Assembly (NCBI RefSeq): GCF_029227915.1
Contig: NC_079889.1
Span: 1 to 62,000 of the forward strand
Reading direction: 5' to 3'
Length of the DNA stretch: 62,000 nucleotides
DNA from: Hydractinia symbiolongicarpus
Taxonomy: Eukaryota > Cnidaria > Hydrozoa > Anthoathecata > Hydractiniidae
This document shows, piece after piece, positions 44,731 through 56,370 of the stretch. Within the stretch, counting starts at the first letter, position 1. Every line of letters starts with the position of its first letter. Position numbers and translations under genes: made by a program. The notes under the pieces were generated by a model. It was not told the origin of the DNA and did not search any database. It was given only the letters and a program-made list of their open reading frames with translations.

Positions 44731-44965
44731 AACGACCATAAGGATGAGAATGGCAAGGATGTTCCTGAGGAAGAGTGGGTCACAAAGATGACCGTGTGCT
44801 GAACGCACCCTATTGTGAAAATAAAAGTTCTATACGAGAATGGGTGGCACACTGGAAATATCAATTACTACAACAACTACAAGATATATCATCTTCGATT
44901 ATGATGATACTGAGGACTATATCAGACAGGATGACATCGACATGGTTAAAATGTCCGTCGTTTAA
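44731..44965 (+). pseudogene. Tudor-like domain protein remnant
   Basis: Plus-strand segments: DENGKDVPEEEWVTKMTV, stop, then IKVLYENGWHTGNINYYNNY (from ~44821), a one-base frameshift near 44900, and DYDDTEDYIRQDDIDMVKMS with a TAA at 44963-44965. The pattern V.Y..GWH.G.I.Y.N...Y...YDDGTEDYI is a Tudor/chromo-barrel-like fold signature often found in transposon-linked animal proteins. One stop and one frameshift break it. The family call is an inference from pattern. Confidence 0.4.
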
Positions 44966-45207
44966 TATATAACCTGATAAGTTGTTTTTCTAGCAAGAAG
45001 TTATTGCTGTTCCAGTTGTTCAAAACGAATTTTTGCTTTTTCATGTTTCCTGCCAATTGAACACTCAAATAATCTTGTTCATTTTATATAAACAAAAGAT
45101 CACAATACTTGAAGCTGCTAATAAAATTGTCGTAGGTTATGAAAGATTTCAAAAGGAACAACATCAGAAATCAGCAACTGGAACGATACCTCTTGAAACA
45201 AGAGCAC

Positions 45208-45290
45208 TACGTGAGAGAGTAGTAACAGCATCCCGTAAGAAAGTAGTAATACCACGTAACAGCACTGCGCGAGAGAGTAGTAACAGTCAG
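45208..45290 (+). repeat. Direct repeat pair
   Basis: CACTACGTGAGAGAGTAGTA and CACTGCGCGAGAGAGTAGTA, each followed by ACAG, lie 56 bp apart within a 91-codon frame (45033-45308) of unknown nature. Confidence 0.55.
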
Positions 45291-45309
45291 ATTATGCTAC
45301 TATATTAAC

Positions 45310-46380
45310 GGTTTTATTTCTGACGTGTTGTGGTGGCATGTGTATAAGAATAACAACTAACCAACAGAACTAAAAATGATATGTAGCATTTTGAGATTTT
45401 AGCAGCTAGGATTAAAAAAAAGCTTTCGAGAACATTGACAGTTCAAGTGAAGGTACCATTTCTTGTTGTGCAGCCTCTTTAAAAGAGTGAAAACTAACTT
45501 CAGAGAGAAATATAGCATAAACTTTACTCACAATTAAAACTCACCATCAAAACACACTTTAACATCCACAAACGAGGTGCCAATTTAAAAATAAGGCGAA
45601 ACTTTTAGACATTCAAAAATTAGGTGCCAATGTAAAACCAAAGTCAATCGTTTCGATATCCCTAAATAAGTTGTCAATGGCAACCTTAAGAACTATGATT
45701 TCGACACATTCAACACCGAGGAACGAAGACCTGATCGCCTAAAAACATTTTTACCGTTCAAAACTCCTTATTCATAAAAAATCGTTCTTGTATTGAAAAC
45801 TGAATGTCGTGAAGGCAAAAAAAATTAAAAACCCACCTAACACTATGCAAAGGTAAGTTTAAAAACCCGAACCTAATCTCCCACATGCGTATCCAGACGG
45901 TCATAAGAGCGAAAGTCACCATAATGCCAGTGGCCTCACAACTTCTGCAATATATTCAATGCGACGCAGCCACCTATTAAACCTTACTAAAAAACCTTAA
46001 CCTTAAAAAAAAAAAAAATGGCAAAAGCTCTTCGAAAACGCAAGTCTTCCACAAGTCCTCTTAGTTGCGTACCTCACAAAGTCAAATTTTTACTCCTCGT
46101 CAAATAATAAAGTACAATACAAAATATGAAGTCAGTCAAATCCGTAAAGAATGGACATAAGAAGTTTAGGCAAATTCTTAAGCGTAAGCCAATAGTCTTT
46201 TAAAGGGAGTACTCACCAAGACATGTTTAGGCGAATTCACTTCGACTAATGGGAGAGTAAAAGCATCCGTTGTATGTATATAGGTATAGCAATTTAACTA
46301 TTTACAGGTTTGACTGAGAAACGCAGTATATATTTGATTAATCTAATAAACACTAGTAAGCAGTAGACAGCAGCTTGATG
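45310..46380. other. Sequence without recognised genes
   Basis: AGGTGCCAATTTAAAAATAA and AGGTGCCAATGTAAAACCAA (45575 and 45624) form a short direct repeat. Nothing else recognised. Confidence 0.35.
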
Positions 46381-46387
46381 GTCAGAA

Positions 46388-46620
46388 AAGACATCATTTG
46401 TTCTCGATGATCAAATACGTCGTTTGTTCTCGATCATCAAATACTGCGTTTGTTCTCGATGATGAAATACGTCGTTGGTTCTCGATGATCAAATACGTTG
46501 TTGGTTCTCAATAAGCAGATACATCGTTGAGTCGCCGTGACTAAATATGATATTTTTCGATGATACGGCATTCTCGATGACAAAATATGACATTTTTCTC
46601 AAAGATCAAATACGTCACGT
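46388..46620 (+). repeat. 26 bp minisatellite
   Basis: Unit CGTTTGTTCTCGATGATCAA ATACGT. The first four or five units (46388-46500) are near-perfect; later ones are decayed with indels. GATGATCAAATA gives the unit partial dyad symmetry. Confidence 0.8.
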
Positions 46621-46929
46621 CTTCTTGATGACCAATCTGAGGAAAAATGAATTTCTGCAATGAAAAACAAAAAACAGCCACCACAATTTGGTTTGAGTAA
46701 TGTCGCTTTATGGTTATACAAAAGTTGTGCATTGAACATAAAACAAAACCTGTGAAAGTGGAAATATACACACTTTGTGATACATGTTTAAATATACATT
46801 TGTCTGTCTTAAAAAAGGATTTATGCAATGACAGTGTTGCCACTCAAATAAAAATTCTATATAAAAAACTATACAAGGCTTTCTTAATTACGAATGTCCG
46901 ATAAAACCTTGCAGAATACGTCTTTTTAT

Positions 46930-48874
46930 CACCCTCGTCCCCAGGGTTTTTTAACTTTTTAATATGAAATATGACGTCTAAAAATACCCTCAAGTCTCCT
47001 TAATTTTGTAAACAAACGCTCCTCAAAATCGATAAAAATCTCCTCAAAATAGTCCTCAAATCTTTTCAAATTTTGTTTTGAAAAAAAAAAAGAGTGGGAA
47101 CCCTAAAATTAAGCATGACGCATATTTTTATTTAGATTCTATCTGACAATTTCAATCATGAGAATTGCTAATGTTTCTTGCACATGTATCTATGTCAAAA
47201 TTGGTATACTGTCAAAAATCGTTTATCGGTGTCCCCGAAAACTCAGGAACTATGATAATGTTTCCTGAGTCTCTGGATTTACCCCAGTATCGTTGACCGG
47301 ATTTTGAAATATGATTGGCTTTCACATTTTCGCATAATTATGATGATTTTCTTTCCTTAGTTAAAACTTTTTCAGGTTAATAATAATGGTGCATGAAGCC
47401 AACAGCTATAAAGCCAACTTTATAAAGCCAACAAAATTTATGAAAAACATTGTAGTGTTACTTTGTTTTTGTTAGATTTATAAAACATAACTGACTCAGT
47501 CCTGGTGCTGCTTTGTACATTAAGAAAGAATAGTAGACTGCTGAAAGAATAAAAGAACACCCCCTGTCTTTTAGTAAGTATTTGTAACCTGTCTAGCTAC
47601 AACTTAGCTATCTAAAACAAGGTTGTTAATATGCTTAGCACGCAGTAGGTGATAAAAAACCTACTACAGACGTGCTGATAACAGCTATCTTTATGTATTT
47701 TAGCTTGGTACTTTGTTTACATTTAGCTAGCTATTAGCTAGCTCAACTTTTTCAACGTTTGCAAATTACGATAGGATAAGAGACTTTGTTCCTCCGTAAA
47801 ATGCAATAGCAACATATTTGTTTGAAATCAGATGCACAAGAATAAATCCTACAAATATGTATATTTCTGGGGACCTTTTTTTCAAAAATTTATCACATAT
47901 TTACTTACATTAATAAATTTATTCAAGAAAAAAAGAAGGGGAGACTCAGGAACTATGATAATAGTGGAAATGTTTTTTGACTCAAAATTATCAAACCAAC
48001 GTAAAAACAAGCTATAGCAAAATTTAAGTCTTTTTTCAATTTTATTTTTTGCAAAGGTATGGTTTCCAACAAGAAGTATTTTATAGCTTACTTTACCTGG
48101 CATCTTAACGGTTATTTTCCACTTTAAGAAAATTTCCATAGTATGAAATGGACAGGAACAGAACAAAAAATTTTCTCCTTGTATCTTCCATTTCATAATA
48201 TTGTGCATTTTTATACAGTAAGTAAACACACGCAATCCTACTTCTCTACCTGTCTTTTTCACACACAAAGCAAAAGAACATATTTTTTTATGTGGCATGA
48301 ACATTGCATGCTCAGAACTTTTTCTGTTCCTTTCCATTCAGTACTTATACTCATACTTGCATTCAGATTAAGGAGGTATTTTAAAAAAGAGTGGAACTTT
48401 TTATCTTCGCAAAAAATTAGTTCTCGTAAAAATTTAAAAGTATTTCAAAAATTAGTTTTTGCAAAAAATAATTCTCCAAAATATCCCTTAATGGTTCTGC
48501 TGTTTTACATAACAGAATGTCAGAATGTCTAAAACAAGCTTTTATAATATCTGAAGCTGTCTACATACATCCTTTCTCTTTAATCCCTTGTGGGTTTTTT
48601 TCATGGTTCAAAACGCCACAATTAAATAAAAACCTTTTTTATAAATTCGACTTAAAACCTAACAATGAACTATCTAAGTTCTCAGGAAGTACCTAGCTAG
48701 CTAAACTATATAAAAATATTATGTAACCTGTTAATACAACAGCGCAACTTTTTTTTAACTTGAAAGACGCTTATTACAGTCACCAAGATAATTTTACTTG
48801 TATATCTCAACGATACCAGGGTTCTTTTCGTCGTCTTCTCTTATAAGACAAAAAGCCCTGGGGACGACAGTGGC
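46930..48874. mobile_element. hAT-like non-autonomous element, ~1.9 kb, 8 bp target duplication
   Basis: Left end CACCCTCGTCCCCAGGG (46930-46946); right end reverse complement GCCACTGTCGTCCCCAGGG (48856-48874). CTTTTTAT flanks both sides exactly (46922-46929 and 48875-48882). An 8 bp duplication is the hAT signature. Internally ACTCAGGAACTATGATAAT is repeated directly at 47241 and 47944, and CCCAGTATCGTTGA (47284) has an inverted partner at 48808-48822. A 151-codon minus frame (47882-48337) shows no transposase motif. Confidence 0.75.
48143..48340. repeat. Imperfect inverted repeat inside the hAT-like element
   Basis: TGAAATGGACAGGAACAGAA (48143-) pairs imperfectly with TTTCTGTTCCTTTCCATTCA (about 48320-48340). 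It encloses overlapping frames on both strands, so the long frames there may be by-products of a foldback. Confidence 0.45.
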
Positions 48875-48884
48875 CTTTTTATTG

Positions 48885-50130
48885 TTTTGTGTTTCTTTCA
48901 AGGGTAAGATTTTAATACATTTCATGCCCAATGTGTTTTAATGTTTTAAAAAGAATGAATTACCTGAAATCAAGTGCTCTGGATCAGGTTAAAGAATGAG
49001 TTCGGAGAAATATACCGCAAAATTGGAAGCGTCATTATGAAAATATTAATAGCAAAACAACTGCCAACAAGAAGCCTTGAGCGTACAGGAGAGTATAAAT
49101 TGGAACATACCCACACTTGGGAGATCGCCTAAAAACAATAATCGTTATTAAAAAGAAAATGTTTAACATTGCGGAAAAGGAAAGTAATGTCACATACCAT
49201 TTGCAATAGATTCTCATTAATTTCTAAATGCTTCATTCCTTCCTACTAAAAAGTAAAACAAAAAAATAGATTAACTTATTCGAAATTTTATTAACCTTAT
49301 TCAGGCCGGAGAATAGGGGGCGGCTGTAGTCCCGGAAGGGGGGGTTGCCCTACCCCCATAAATTCCCCTTTATTAGGTTATAACTTATAAAACTTTGAAC
49401 GGATGATGCCCGTCACATAACAATTAAAAATCATGCCTCAAATGCTGACTGTCAGCAATTTTTTTAACTGACTGTCAGCATTTTTTTGAAGTTGGGTAGC
49501 TTCATGATAGATTTATGTCTTTTTTGTAAATGTTGAAAATAATGTTAATTTTAATAAATAAATAAATAAACATTTCAGCTATTTTGGCTTAAGATTCCTT
49601 GAGACGCCAACGTAACAAATATTATTCATATTTGAAAATAAGTCAAATATATATGCACACCTGGTTAGAGACATAGTTCAAAGATTAATTCTATACATTT
49701 TTTATTGAAAAATGCTTTCAATCAAATGAGAAAAGCATATAAAAATTATTGACAAGCAACCAAGGCTTCAAAGTATTAGTGAAAACTAAAAAAGAAAAGA
49801 AAAAAGGGCGTAAGTTGGCATTCCCTCAAGATAAAAAATAACGCCCACAGGCATCAAACGGCGCTAAAATCGAAGGGCGCAAGTTATTAGAACAACATTA
49901 GACATATAAACTTAAATGTTACCATTCTAAGTCCATTATAATATCCATATGCAAAAATGTTAAAAATAATTTGAACATTGCCTTTCAAAATAGGCGTGGC
50001 ACATTACCTGCTGTAAATTTTTGGATTTTTTTTCTCCATATTTCTCATCCACAATGATAAATAATTAGCTACTAGAAGTTTCAGGGTAATACCATTTATG
50101 GCTCTAGAGTTATTAACAAAAGTATGCCAG
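48885..50130. other. Sequence without confirmed genes
   Basis: TGCTGACTGTCAGCA (49443-49457) is a perfect short palindrome around one base, repeated in part as CTGACTGTCAGCA 23 bp later, each followed by a T run. Otherwise nothing recognised. Confidence 0.35.
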
Positions 50131-50149
50131 GTAGGGCATTTTTGCCCCC

Positions 50150-50185
50150 TCCCCTCCTCCCCGGCCTGAATAGGGTTAAAATAAC
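50150..50185 (+). repeat. C-rich tract with CCTGAATAGGGTTAAAA
   Basis: Polypyrimidine C-rich run followed by the same 17 bp that follows the poly(C) tract at 2908-2924. A shorter relative (GAATAGGGTTAA) after another C-rich run is at 40949-40960. Confidence 0.6.
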
Positions 50186-50468
50186 TATCAAAAACGGTTC
50201 TTGCATTTAAATTGAGCTGCAGAGGTAGAAATGGGATCATATTTCTACTATAAAAGTGCTTTTTCGCAATCTTTCGTTTTTAATTCAATGATATGTTTTG
50301 CTTTAAAAATGCTCACATAGATTTCATTTCTAAGCTGCAATCTATTAGAACGTAAATTTGGCTTGTATTATCGTCACACAAGGGAAAAGTTACTAGACGT
50401 ATTCACATTATAAATTGACCTCAAATTTCACAAGTATTCATTATATACAAGAAACGGGAAATACAGTC

Positions 50469-50478
50469 TGCGCATGCG
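50469..50478. promoter_or_regulatory. NRF1-like palindrome upstream of an ATG
   Basis: TGCGCATGCG is the core of the conserved NRF1 site found near transcription starts of animal housekeeping genes. It lies 22 bp before the ATG at 50500 in otherwise AT-rich DNA. The role is inferred from motif and position. Confidence 0.4.
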
Positions 50479-50499
50479 TCAAAGAGAGAAAGTAAAACA

Positions 50500-50745
50500 A
50501 TGGATAATTTAAGCTTGTGCAAGGAATGGGCACACGTGTTAATCAACAAATACTGTGTTCTGTTGGCTAGCCGGACAATTTCAGATCAGATTTTAATGCC
50601 TGTTATCGACGAGCGACAGAGGAAAGCAAATATTTATGTTGCTATTTATATAGCTAAAAACATGCAAGTTAGCAGAAATTCGTTCGAAAATGGCGCAGGT
50701 AAAAAAATACGTGTTTTACGATCTGTAAATTTTCCTAATGCATGA
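50500..50745 (+). CDS. Candidate first exon of a host gene
   Basis: ATG in context ACAATGG opens an 81-codon frame: MDNLSLCKEWAHVLINKYCV, then LLASRTISDQILMPVIDERQ and RKANIYVAIYIAKNMQVS. A good donor, GCAG|GTAAAA, lies at 50698-50699, so the exon may be 50500-50698 with the rest intronic; otherwise it stops at 50743-50745. The upstream NRF1-like site supports a real promoter. The helical, mixed composition looks coding. I do not recognise the protein, and no following exon was fixed. Confidence 0.4.
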   Translation: MDNLSLCKEWAHVLINKYCVLLASRTISDQILMPVIDERQRKANIYVAIYIAKNMQVSRNSFENGAGKKIRVLRSVNFPNA

Positions 50746-50959
50746 TAAGTGTTATACATCTCTTGAAAAAGCATTTATTCAGGTTTTCTATACAAGTTTC
50801 AAATAACATACTGTTATATTTTTAGATAAACTTACTAAAAAAAATTGAGCATAGTTTTCGGTAGCTGGCTACACTAAGATCGAACATGGCTGTTTAACAT
50901 CTTCAAAATATATTAAAAATATATCGAAAGCACAACGCAACTTCTCACGAAGAATATTT

Positions 50960-51691
50960 CATGGTGTACTTTTTGCACTCTTTAAAAAATTGAAAAGTGG
51001 TGGAAGGCCAAAAAAGGAGGAAGTACCGGGCGATATTCTGAAAAAAATATTTTGGACGAAATAATTCTCCTTATAATAATTACATAAAATACCAGCAGAC
51101 ATTATTCCTGACAAATTTGATATAAGTGAACAAAAATTATTAGGATCTGTGTACTTGTCCAGTTTACGAGGACTTGATTCGTCAACCATTTTTCACAACT
51201 GCCTGCCATCACACACTTCGTTTTGAATGTTTGTTGCTGCACGTTGAGGGACTGCGGCTGACTGAAACTAGAGGAGAGAAATCAACAGCTATAGCACCAG
51301 ATTCTATATTACCATCAAACAGTATAGCTGATATGACAAAGTGTCTTAGTTGGAATGTGGAATGGGATGTGTTCTGGGTTAGTTCTTTGCAACATCATCG
51401 CATACATCGTCTAATGATTTGTTCGCTTTTGATGAAACCAGTTCCATTCCACTAGAATTTGAAGGAACTGTCCTTGGTGTTAAAAAAACAAAAATGGCGC
51501 AGTCAGCGTTCAAAAATAAAAGTATAAAGTTGATGACTGGTGGTTCTCGGGTAAATAAATTGCGTTCTTATCCTGAATTTAAATTCCTGCGAAAAGGAGT
51601 CGATTCGCAAAAAATAAACTTTCAATGTGAAATATCTAAATTTGGCCAAATCTATAAAACTTTGCAAAACTATCCAAATCACAAACAGTAA
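50960..51691 (+). pseudogene. Unrecognised decayed reading frame
   Basis: Plus-strand pieces look coding: GGRPKKEEVPGDILKKIFW (~51000), IPADIIPDKFDISEQKLLGS and VYLSSLRGLDSSTIFHNCLP (51095-51210), and an open 90-codon stretch 51419-51691 with FAFDETSSIPLEFEGTVLGV and a Lys-rich end stopping at TAA. Stops separate the first parts. It could be later exons of the 50.5 kb gene or an old transposon gene. No family recognised. Confidence 0.3.
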
Positions 51692-51742
51692 TAAAGCTAA
51701 CTGGAACTGACAACTGGTGGAACATCTTCGTCTTTTCTTTCT

Positions 51743-51762
51743 AACCCTAACCCTAACCCATT
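51743..51762 (+). repeat. Interstitial telomere-like repeat
   Basis: Three units of CCCTAA-type sequence (CTAACCCTAACCCTAACCCA). A second island (GGGTTAGGGTTAGGGT) lies at 56306-56321. Confidence 0.8.
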
Positions 51763-52880
51763 AACCCTATAAAAGTTGACTTTGGGATCCCATGGGAAAA
51801 ATTAAACAAAAAATAGGATTGTGTGCAAATTTTCTAGTAGAATAGACTTTCAACTATTGGTAGCAGCCGCAAAAATCACATTTCCAAACATTTTTCAAAT
51901 TTCATTTTTATTTATCACATTTTTTATTTCCTTGGATTTATTATACGAGTAGGTTTCTCTACTACAAATCTTACACTTGCACAGTAAATCAAAATGTTAT
52001 TGTTAATATAATCTTATATATTAATTCCCTTGCGTGAGTAAAACTGTGAGTCCACGACACGGAAATCACAGGTCACTTTCTTATAACGTGGCTGTACGCT
52101 AAAATTTAACTAAAAAGATTAGGGATGTACTTCATAGAAATCGCACATAAGCTGTAAATATATAACCCGCTGCTAATAACGATATAAATATATATACCCT
52201 TATGCCAAAAAACTCTATGTCAGCATATACATATAGGTATCGCTACATATGAAACGGTATTAGATATTCACAAAGCATACGGACTGTTAAATGAAGTTCC
52301 TAGCATAAAACGGAAATTGTGTTTACGAAAAAGATGGCTGTTCTTTTTGAGTATTCTCTACTCTTTCATTCAAAATAAATCTTTAAAAAAACATTTAAAG
52401 AAGAGCATGGTTTTATAAATTAATCATAGCAAGGTTCTGTAAGGTTTTTTCATGTTTTATTTTAAGTTTTGATTATATTATTGTTGCCAGACATGTTTTA
52501 TAGCTAGCATCATAAAAAGCCAACCACCACCAACAACTGGCTAGCTAGCTAGGAATATATATATATATATATGTAGCCATGTTCTTTATACCTAGCTAAG
52601 TCTCCAGTGACTAGCTATTAGCTGCTGTAGCTAGCTAATGCTAGCTTTAAACTAAAGATTCCCAGTATATATATTCCCACAAAACACATCAAACGTTATT
52701 AACCCTGAAAATTTTAAACATTTTCCTGGGTTTTTTTTGGTTTGCGAAGTTCTTTTCCTCCAAATATTCTGAAAATAAAGTTTAGAAATTACTTATTTTT
52801 AAAATGTAAATTTAATTTCTTTCAAATTGTGGGCAAGAACCTTAATCAGCATGCTAAAATAACTGACTTTTCTTAATTTA
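51763..52880. other. AT-rich sequence with CTAGCTAG and (TA)n tracts
   Basis: GCTAGCTAGCTAGG and a (TA)n run sit at 52540-52572 and more GCTAGC phrases at 52620-52650. Such tracts recur across the window (13945, 47730, 55950). No genes recognised. Confidence 0.5.
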
Positions 52881-52899
52881 AAATTACTAAACACAACCA

Positions 52900-54565
52900 T
52901 TTTCTTACATTTAGTGTAAACTTTTGTGTGTATGGCTTATATTTAATACACCAAAAGAGCTACTTTGTTGATTTCAATTTTATACTCTTTGTAAGCTATT
53001 TTTTTCTTCTTTTTGACATTTCTGTTTTACCACTCAATTTTTACATTTTATAAGTTATTTGGAACAGAATGGTATGAAATAGACCAAATACCTGATCTTA
53101 GTTGTTTTTAATTTACAGGCTGTCTGTGAAACTTTAAGGGGAACATTTGGTGGAAGACAATGGCATGACATATACTGATAGAACTGATTTTTGTTGTGTT
53201 AGATGTTAAATCTGAACCTTTTTGACATTTTATGTTAATTTTGCGAGGAAGGACCATATATATATACACAGAAGAAGAATTCGATTTTACACCTTGCAAG
53301 CTTTGTTTTTCTATATTTTGTATAAATTCTTACTGGGGAGGACTCCGTGCAATATATCGAAATGACTGATTCCTTCTCGATTTAAATTTGATGTGTTCTA
53401 AATCGTATATAGTTTTGGAAATTTTGTGTAAGATTTAATGGGTAAGGGCTAGATGCAATATGTCAAAAAAACTTTTTTTGTTGAATCAGAAGCACTCCCT
53501 ATAACCATTCTTTTTTTTACAGTTTGTGAAGCTTTTGTGAGGAAAGAGTGTATGCAATATTATCGAAATAACTGATTTTTGTTGCAAACTGTTTTTCTTT
53601 GGCATTTTGGATTAAAATATTGTTTTAGAGGGCATATGCAGTAGATATATGTACTGAAATAGTTAAATTTTGCAAACTTTAATTTTGTCGTTACCTCTCA
53701 TTTTTTACATTTTGATTAAACTTTTGTGGGAGACCGTTGGTATGTGAAGGACCAAAATAAGAGATTTTAGTATTATTTAGAATTTGTATTTTGTGTTGCA
53801 AAATTGGTGCAAAAATTGACATAAAATGAACTTATATACAGATTGATTGCTGTTGTTTAACATGACTCATTATGACTTATATATATATTTTATGAAAATT
53901 TGTGACAGAATACTATGTGAGATTTGAAATTTTGTTTACTTTATTGATGGTAAAACAGCATGCAAATTGCTAAAAGGACTTTATTAATTTTAGATTTAAA
54001 CACTGTTATTTTGTTGGCATTTTGTCTAAAGTTTGGTGAGGAAGGACTGTATGCAATATATCAAATAATGTTTTATTGCATTATAATTTGTCCTTGCAAA
54101 TCCCTTTTTTTACACCTTAGATAAAAAATTCTGTCAGAGGCACAATTTATTGTTTATTTTTCACATTGTGTGTCAACCTTTGGCAGGGTTTGCAATAAAC
54201 TAACTGATTTTACCATATACAATGAGAGAGATTTGTGTTTGACATTGATCAGCTTTTTTGTATATATGTGGCGTTTTGAGTGATTTAAATTTTATGGGTG
54301 AGATGTATGTTGAAATGCTTTTGGAAACTTCTTTCCGAATAATTTTCGCATTTGTCAGATGGTCAGAGCAAGTAATTTTAGTAGATTTAGATTTTAAATG
54401 TCACATAAATACTGCAGTTGTTAAAAACCTTTAATTTTTTTGGTCATTTATATAATAATGCAGATGTAAGATGCGCACTGCTGTATTGTTTGTTTTTTGA
54501 TGGACGCATATCTGCTACATAAATTAAATGGAATACAGTGGATTCTTCCACGGGAAACAGCTAGT
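52900..54565 (+). mobile_element. Helitron family B, 3' part with ~100 bp tandem array
   Basis: The end is canonical: hairpin GTGGA-TTCT-TCCAC (54538-54551), 9 bases, CTAGT (54561-54565), followed by T. Upstream are many diverged units of ~100 bp, e.g. near 53315, 53420, 53525, 53610, 53705 and 54020, with the phrases TTTTGTG(T/A)AA, CTTTTGTGGG, GCAATATATCGAAAT and AACTGATTTTTGTTG. The same unit occurs at 15340-15430 and 15750-15810. No 5' TC terminus was located, so the copy is 5'-incomplete or its start is decayed. Confidence 0.65.
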
Positions 54566-55159
54566 TGTAAATTATTAAGGTATACTTAATTTGTTGAGAA
54601 ACAAACTCCTGATAAAAAGATGCATGCAAAGATTGGTGCGAACCATGATGGAAATCGGTAAAAATGTTCTATTAATGCCGTAACACACTTCATCGACAGA
54701 GTAAAAAGAATACGCTTGTGTTGAATGTGTTCGAAACGAAGAACCACTTACTATATCTGAAAATGGGGCTTTAACGATTTACATCTTAAATTGACAATTT
54801 ACAAACACAAAACTGGAAGTTCACCCAACCTTTTTATGAAATAGGTACTGTGCCATAATTTGATGAATTCGTGTCATTTATTTATTGATAAGAAGAGAGA
54901 TGAATTAAGAAAGGGGCCATCAAGAGTTGAAGGATTAAAGAGTTTAATAGATTGAGAGCTACCTATGCATTAGTCTCACTATACAACGCCCGAGTGAAGA
55001 AAATCAACTAAAAGTCAACCGATGCCGAAAAGCATGACCCCTCAAGTAAAAAAAAAAATTTAAGGACATTTGAAATATATTTTATATTTAAGGAAGGTTT
55101 TATAGCCTCATTGCATTTATATTAGGAACAAAATATAATTTTTAAGCAGTTACCTGACT

Positions 55160-55480
55160 GATGGTTCATTTGCTACTAGCTTCTGATGCCCCAGCTTTGG
55201 GGAACGTTTCTGAAGAAGCAGAATTCCACGTCTGTTTTGCTGGTTTGATATATCAACATACATCCTTAACTCTTCAGGATTTTCTATCTCTTGAAAGCTT
55301 TACCAGCGTTTGTTAAATTCATCAAAACAACTCGGTTTAATAACTTTAAAGCAGTGGCAGACACTGAGTAAGGTTAGACATTAAATCGTTTGAATATAAT
55401 TGCTTAAAAATCAAAAGAAAACTAAAACCATAATCAACTTTCTCATTGTTTTCCAATTTGGCGCCATATTGGATCTGTTT
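55160..55480 (-). CDS. Possible 5' part of a minus-strand spliced gene
   Basis: Minus strand: a CCAATATGGCGCC motif (YY1-like, spanning an ATG near 55469) starts MAPNWKTMRK. An exon-like piece follows after CTTACTCAG (55369) and ends CGCTG|GTAAAG near 55309. Another ends CAGTCAG|GTAACT near 55155, with RMYVDISNQQNRRGILLLQK before it. A GCAGGCGCAG stretch lies upstream at 55506. The joins are not proven and no family was recognised. Confidence 0.25.
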
Positions 55481-55722
55481 GAAATATAATGCACACGATT
55501 TTACGCAGGCGCAGACTAAAATTCCCCGTTATGAATGATCATTTTTGTTTTTACAAACAAAAATTTCACAAATGCGAAGATAAATAACTGTAATAGAAAC
55601 CTAACCTTTTTTCTTTCTTCGTCCTGTCTCAAAACAGTTACTAGTTGGCGTACTTTTGAATTTATTTGAATTCTGCTACACATGAAAATAAAACTACATA
55701 TTCATAACAATTATTATGCAAG

Positions 55723-55811
55723 CGGGCAGTACGAAGTTTCAGCACTTGGATTGGACTAATGTCCTTAACGGCGGCCAGATATAGAGCGGTGCTACCCCTA
55801 GTCAACGAATT
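55723..55811 (-). other. Ankyrin-repeat-like peptide
   Basis: Minus strand reads TRGSTALYLAAVKDISPIQV and LKL. GSTALYLAA resembles the GxTALHLAA core of ankyrin repeats. A single unit and no splice frame, so it may be a gene fragment or chance. Confidence 0.25.
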
Positions 55812-56305
55812 GTAGATTAATATGTGAACAAGCAAGAAAAAACACTATCAAAGAAGCACTTAAAATGATTTTATATCGAACTTCTACAATACATTTAGTG
55901 ATAAAACATTGTAATCTGTCTGGCAGCTTCTTCAACAAAGCTGGTTACGTAGCTAGCTACGTTGTCTATGAAAAACAAGGGGATATCCAGTGTTATCGAA
56001 AACACTATATGCAAAGCAAGGAATGGATAACACAAGTAATTCCTTTCTCCACATTTTTAGTTACTCGGTCGATATAAAAATCGTGGAAGCCCATTTCATT
56101 CTTCGCTGCGTCGTTAATGAAAAAAAATCCACATCAATATTCGTTGTATCTAAAATTCAGTTGCAATTTAACTTTACACATTCTTTCGTGAGTGTCGAAC
56201 ATCGCTATGTTTTGACTGAACGCTATTATTAAACCTATAATAACTGTTTATGAGGGCAATACCGCAGAATATTGACCGACGTCAAAGTATTGCCCGAGAT
56301 TGCGA

Positions 56306-56321
56306 GGGTTAGGGTTAGGGT
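56306..56321 (+). repeat. Interstitial telomere-like repeat (TTAGGG)
   Basis: GGGTTAGGGTTAGGGT, two and a half TTAGGG units. It lies in the putative intron after the exon at 56371-56523. Confidence 0.8.
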
Positions 56322-56370
56322 GAATAGTGAAAGTAACTGTGAAAGTAAATGGAACACAAACTGCACTTAC

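Noticed and set aside
47882-48337. 151-codon minus-strand frame, one of the longest in the window
   Set aside because: Lies across an imperfect inverted repeat inside a hAT-like element, with another long frame on the opposite strand; no protein family motif.
49035-49217. 60-codon minus frame with membrane-like sequence
   Set aside because: An exon/intron reading (donor ATG|GTATGT, acceptor TTTTTAG) is possible, but nothing independent supports either version.
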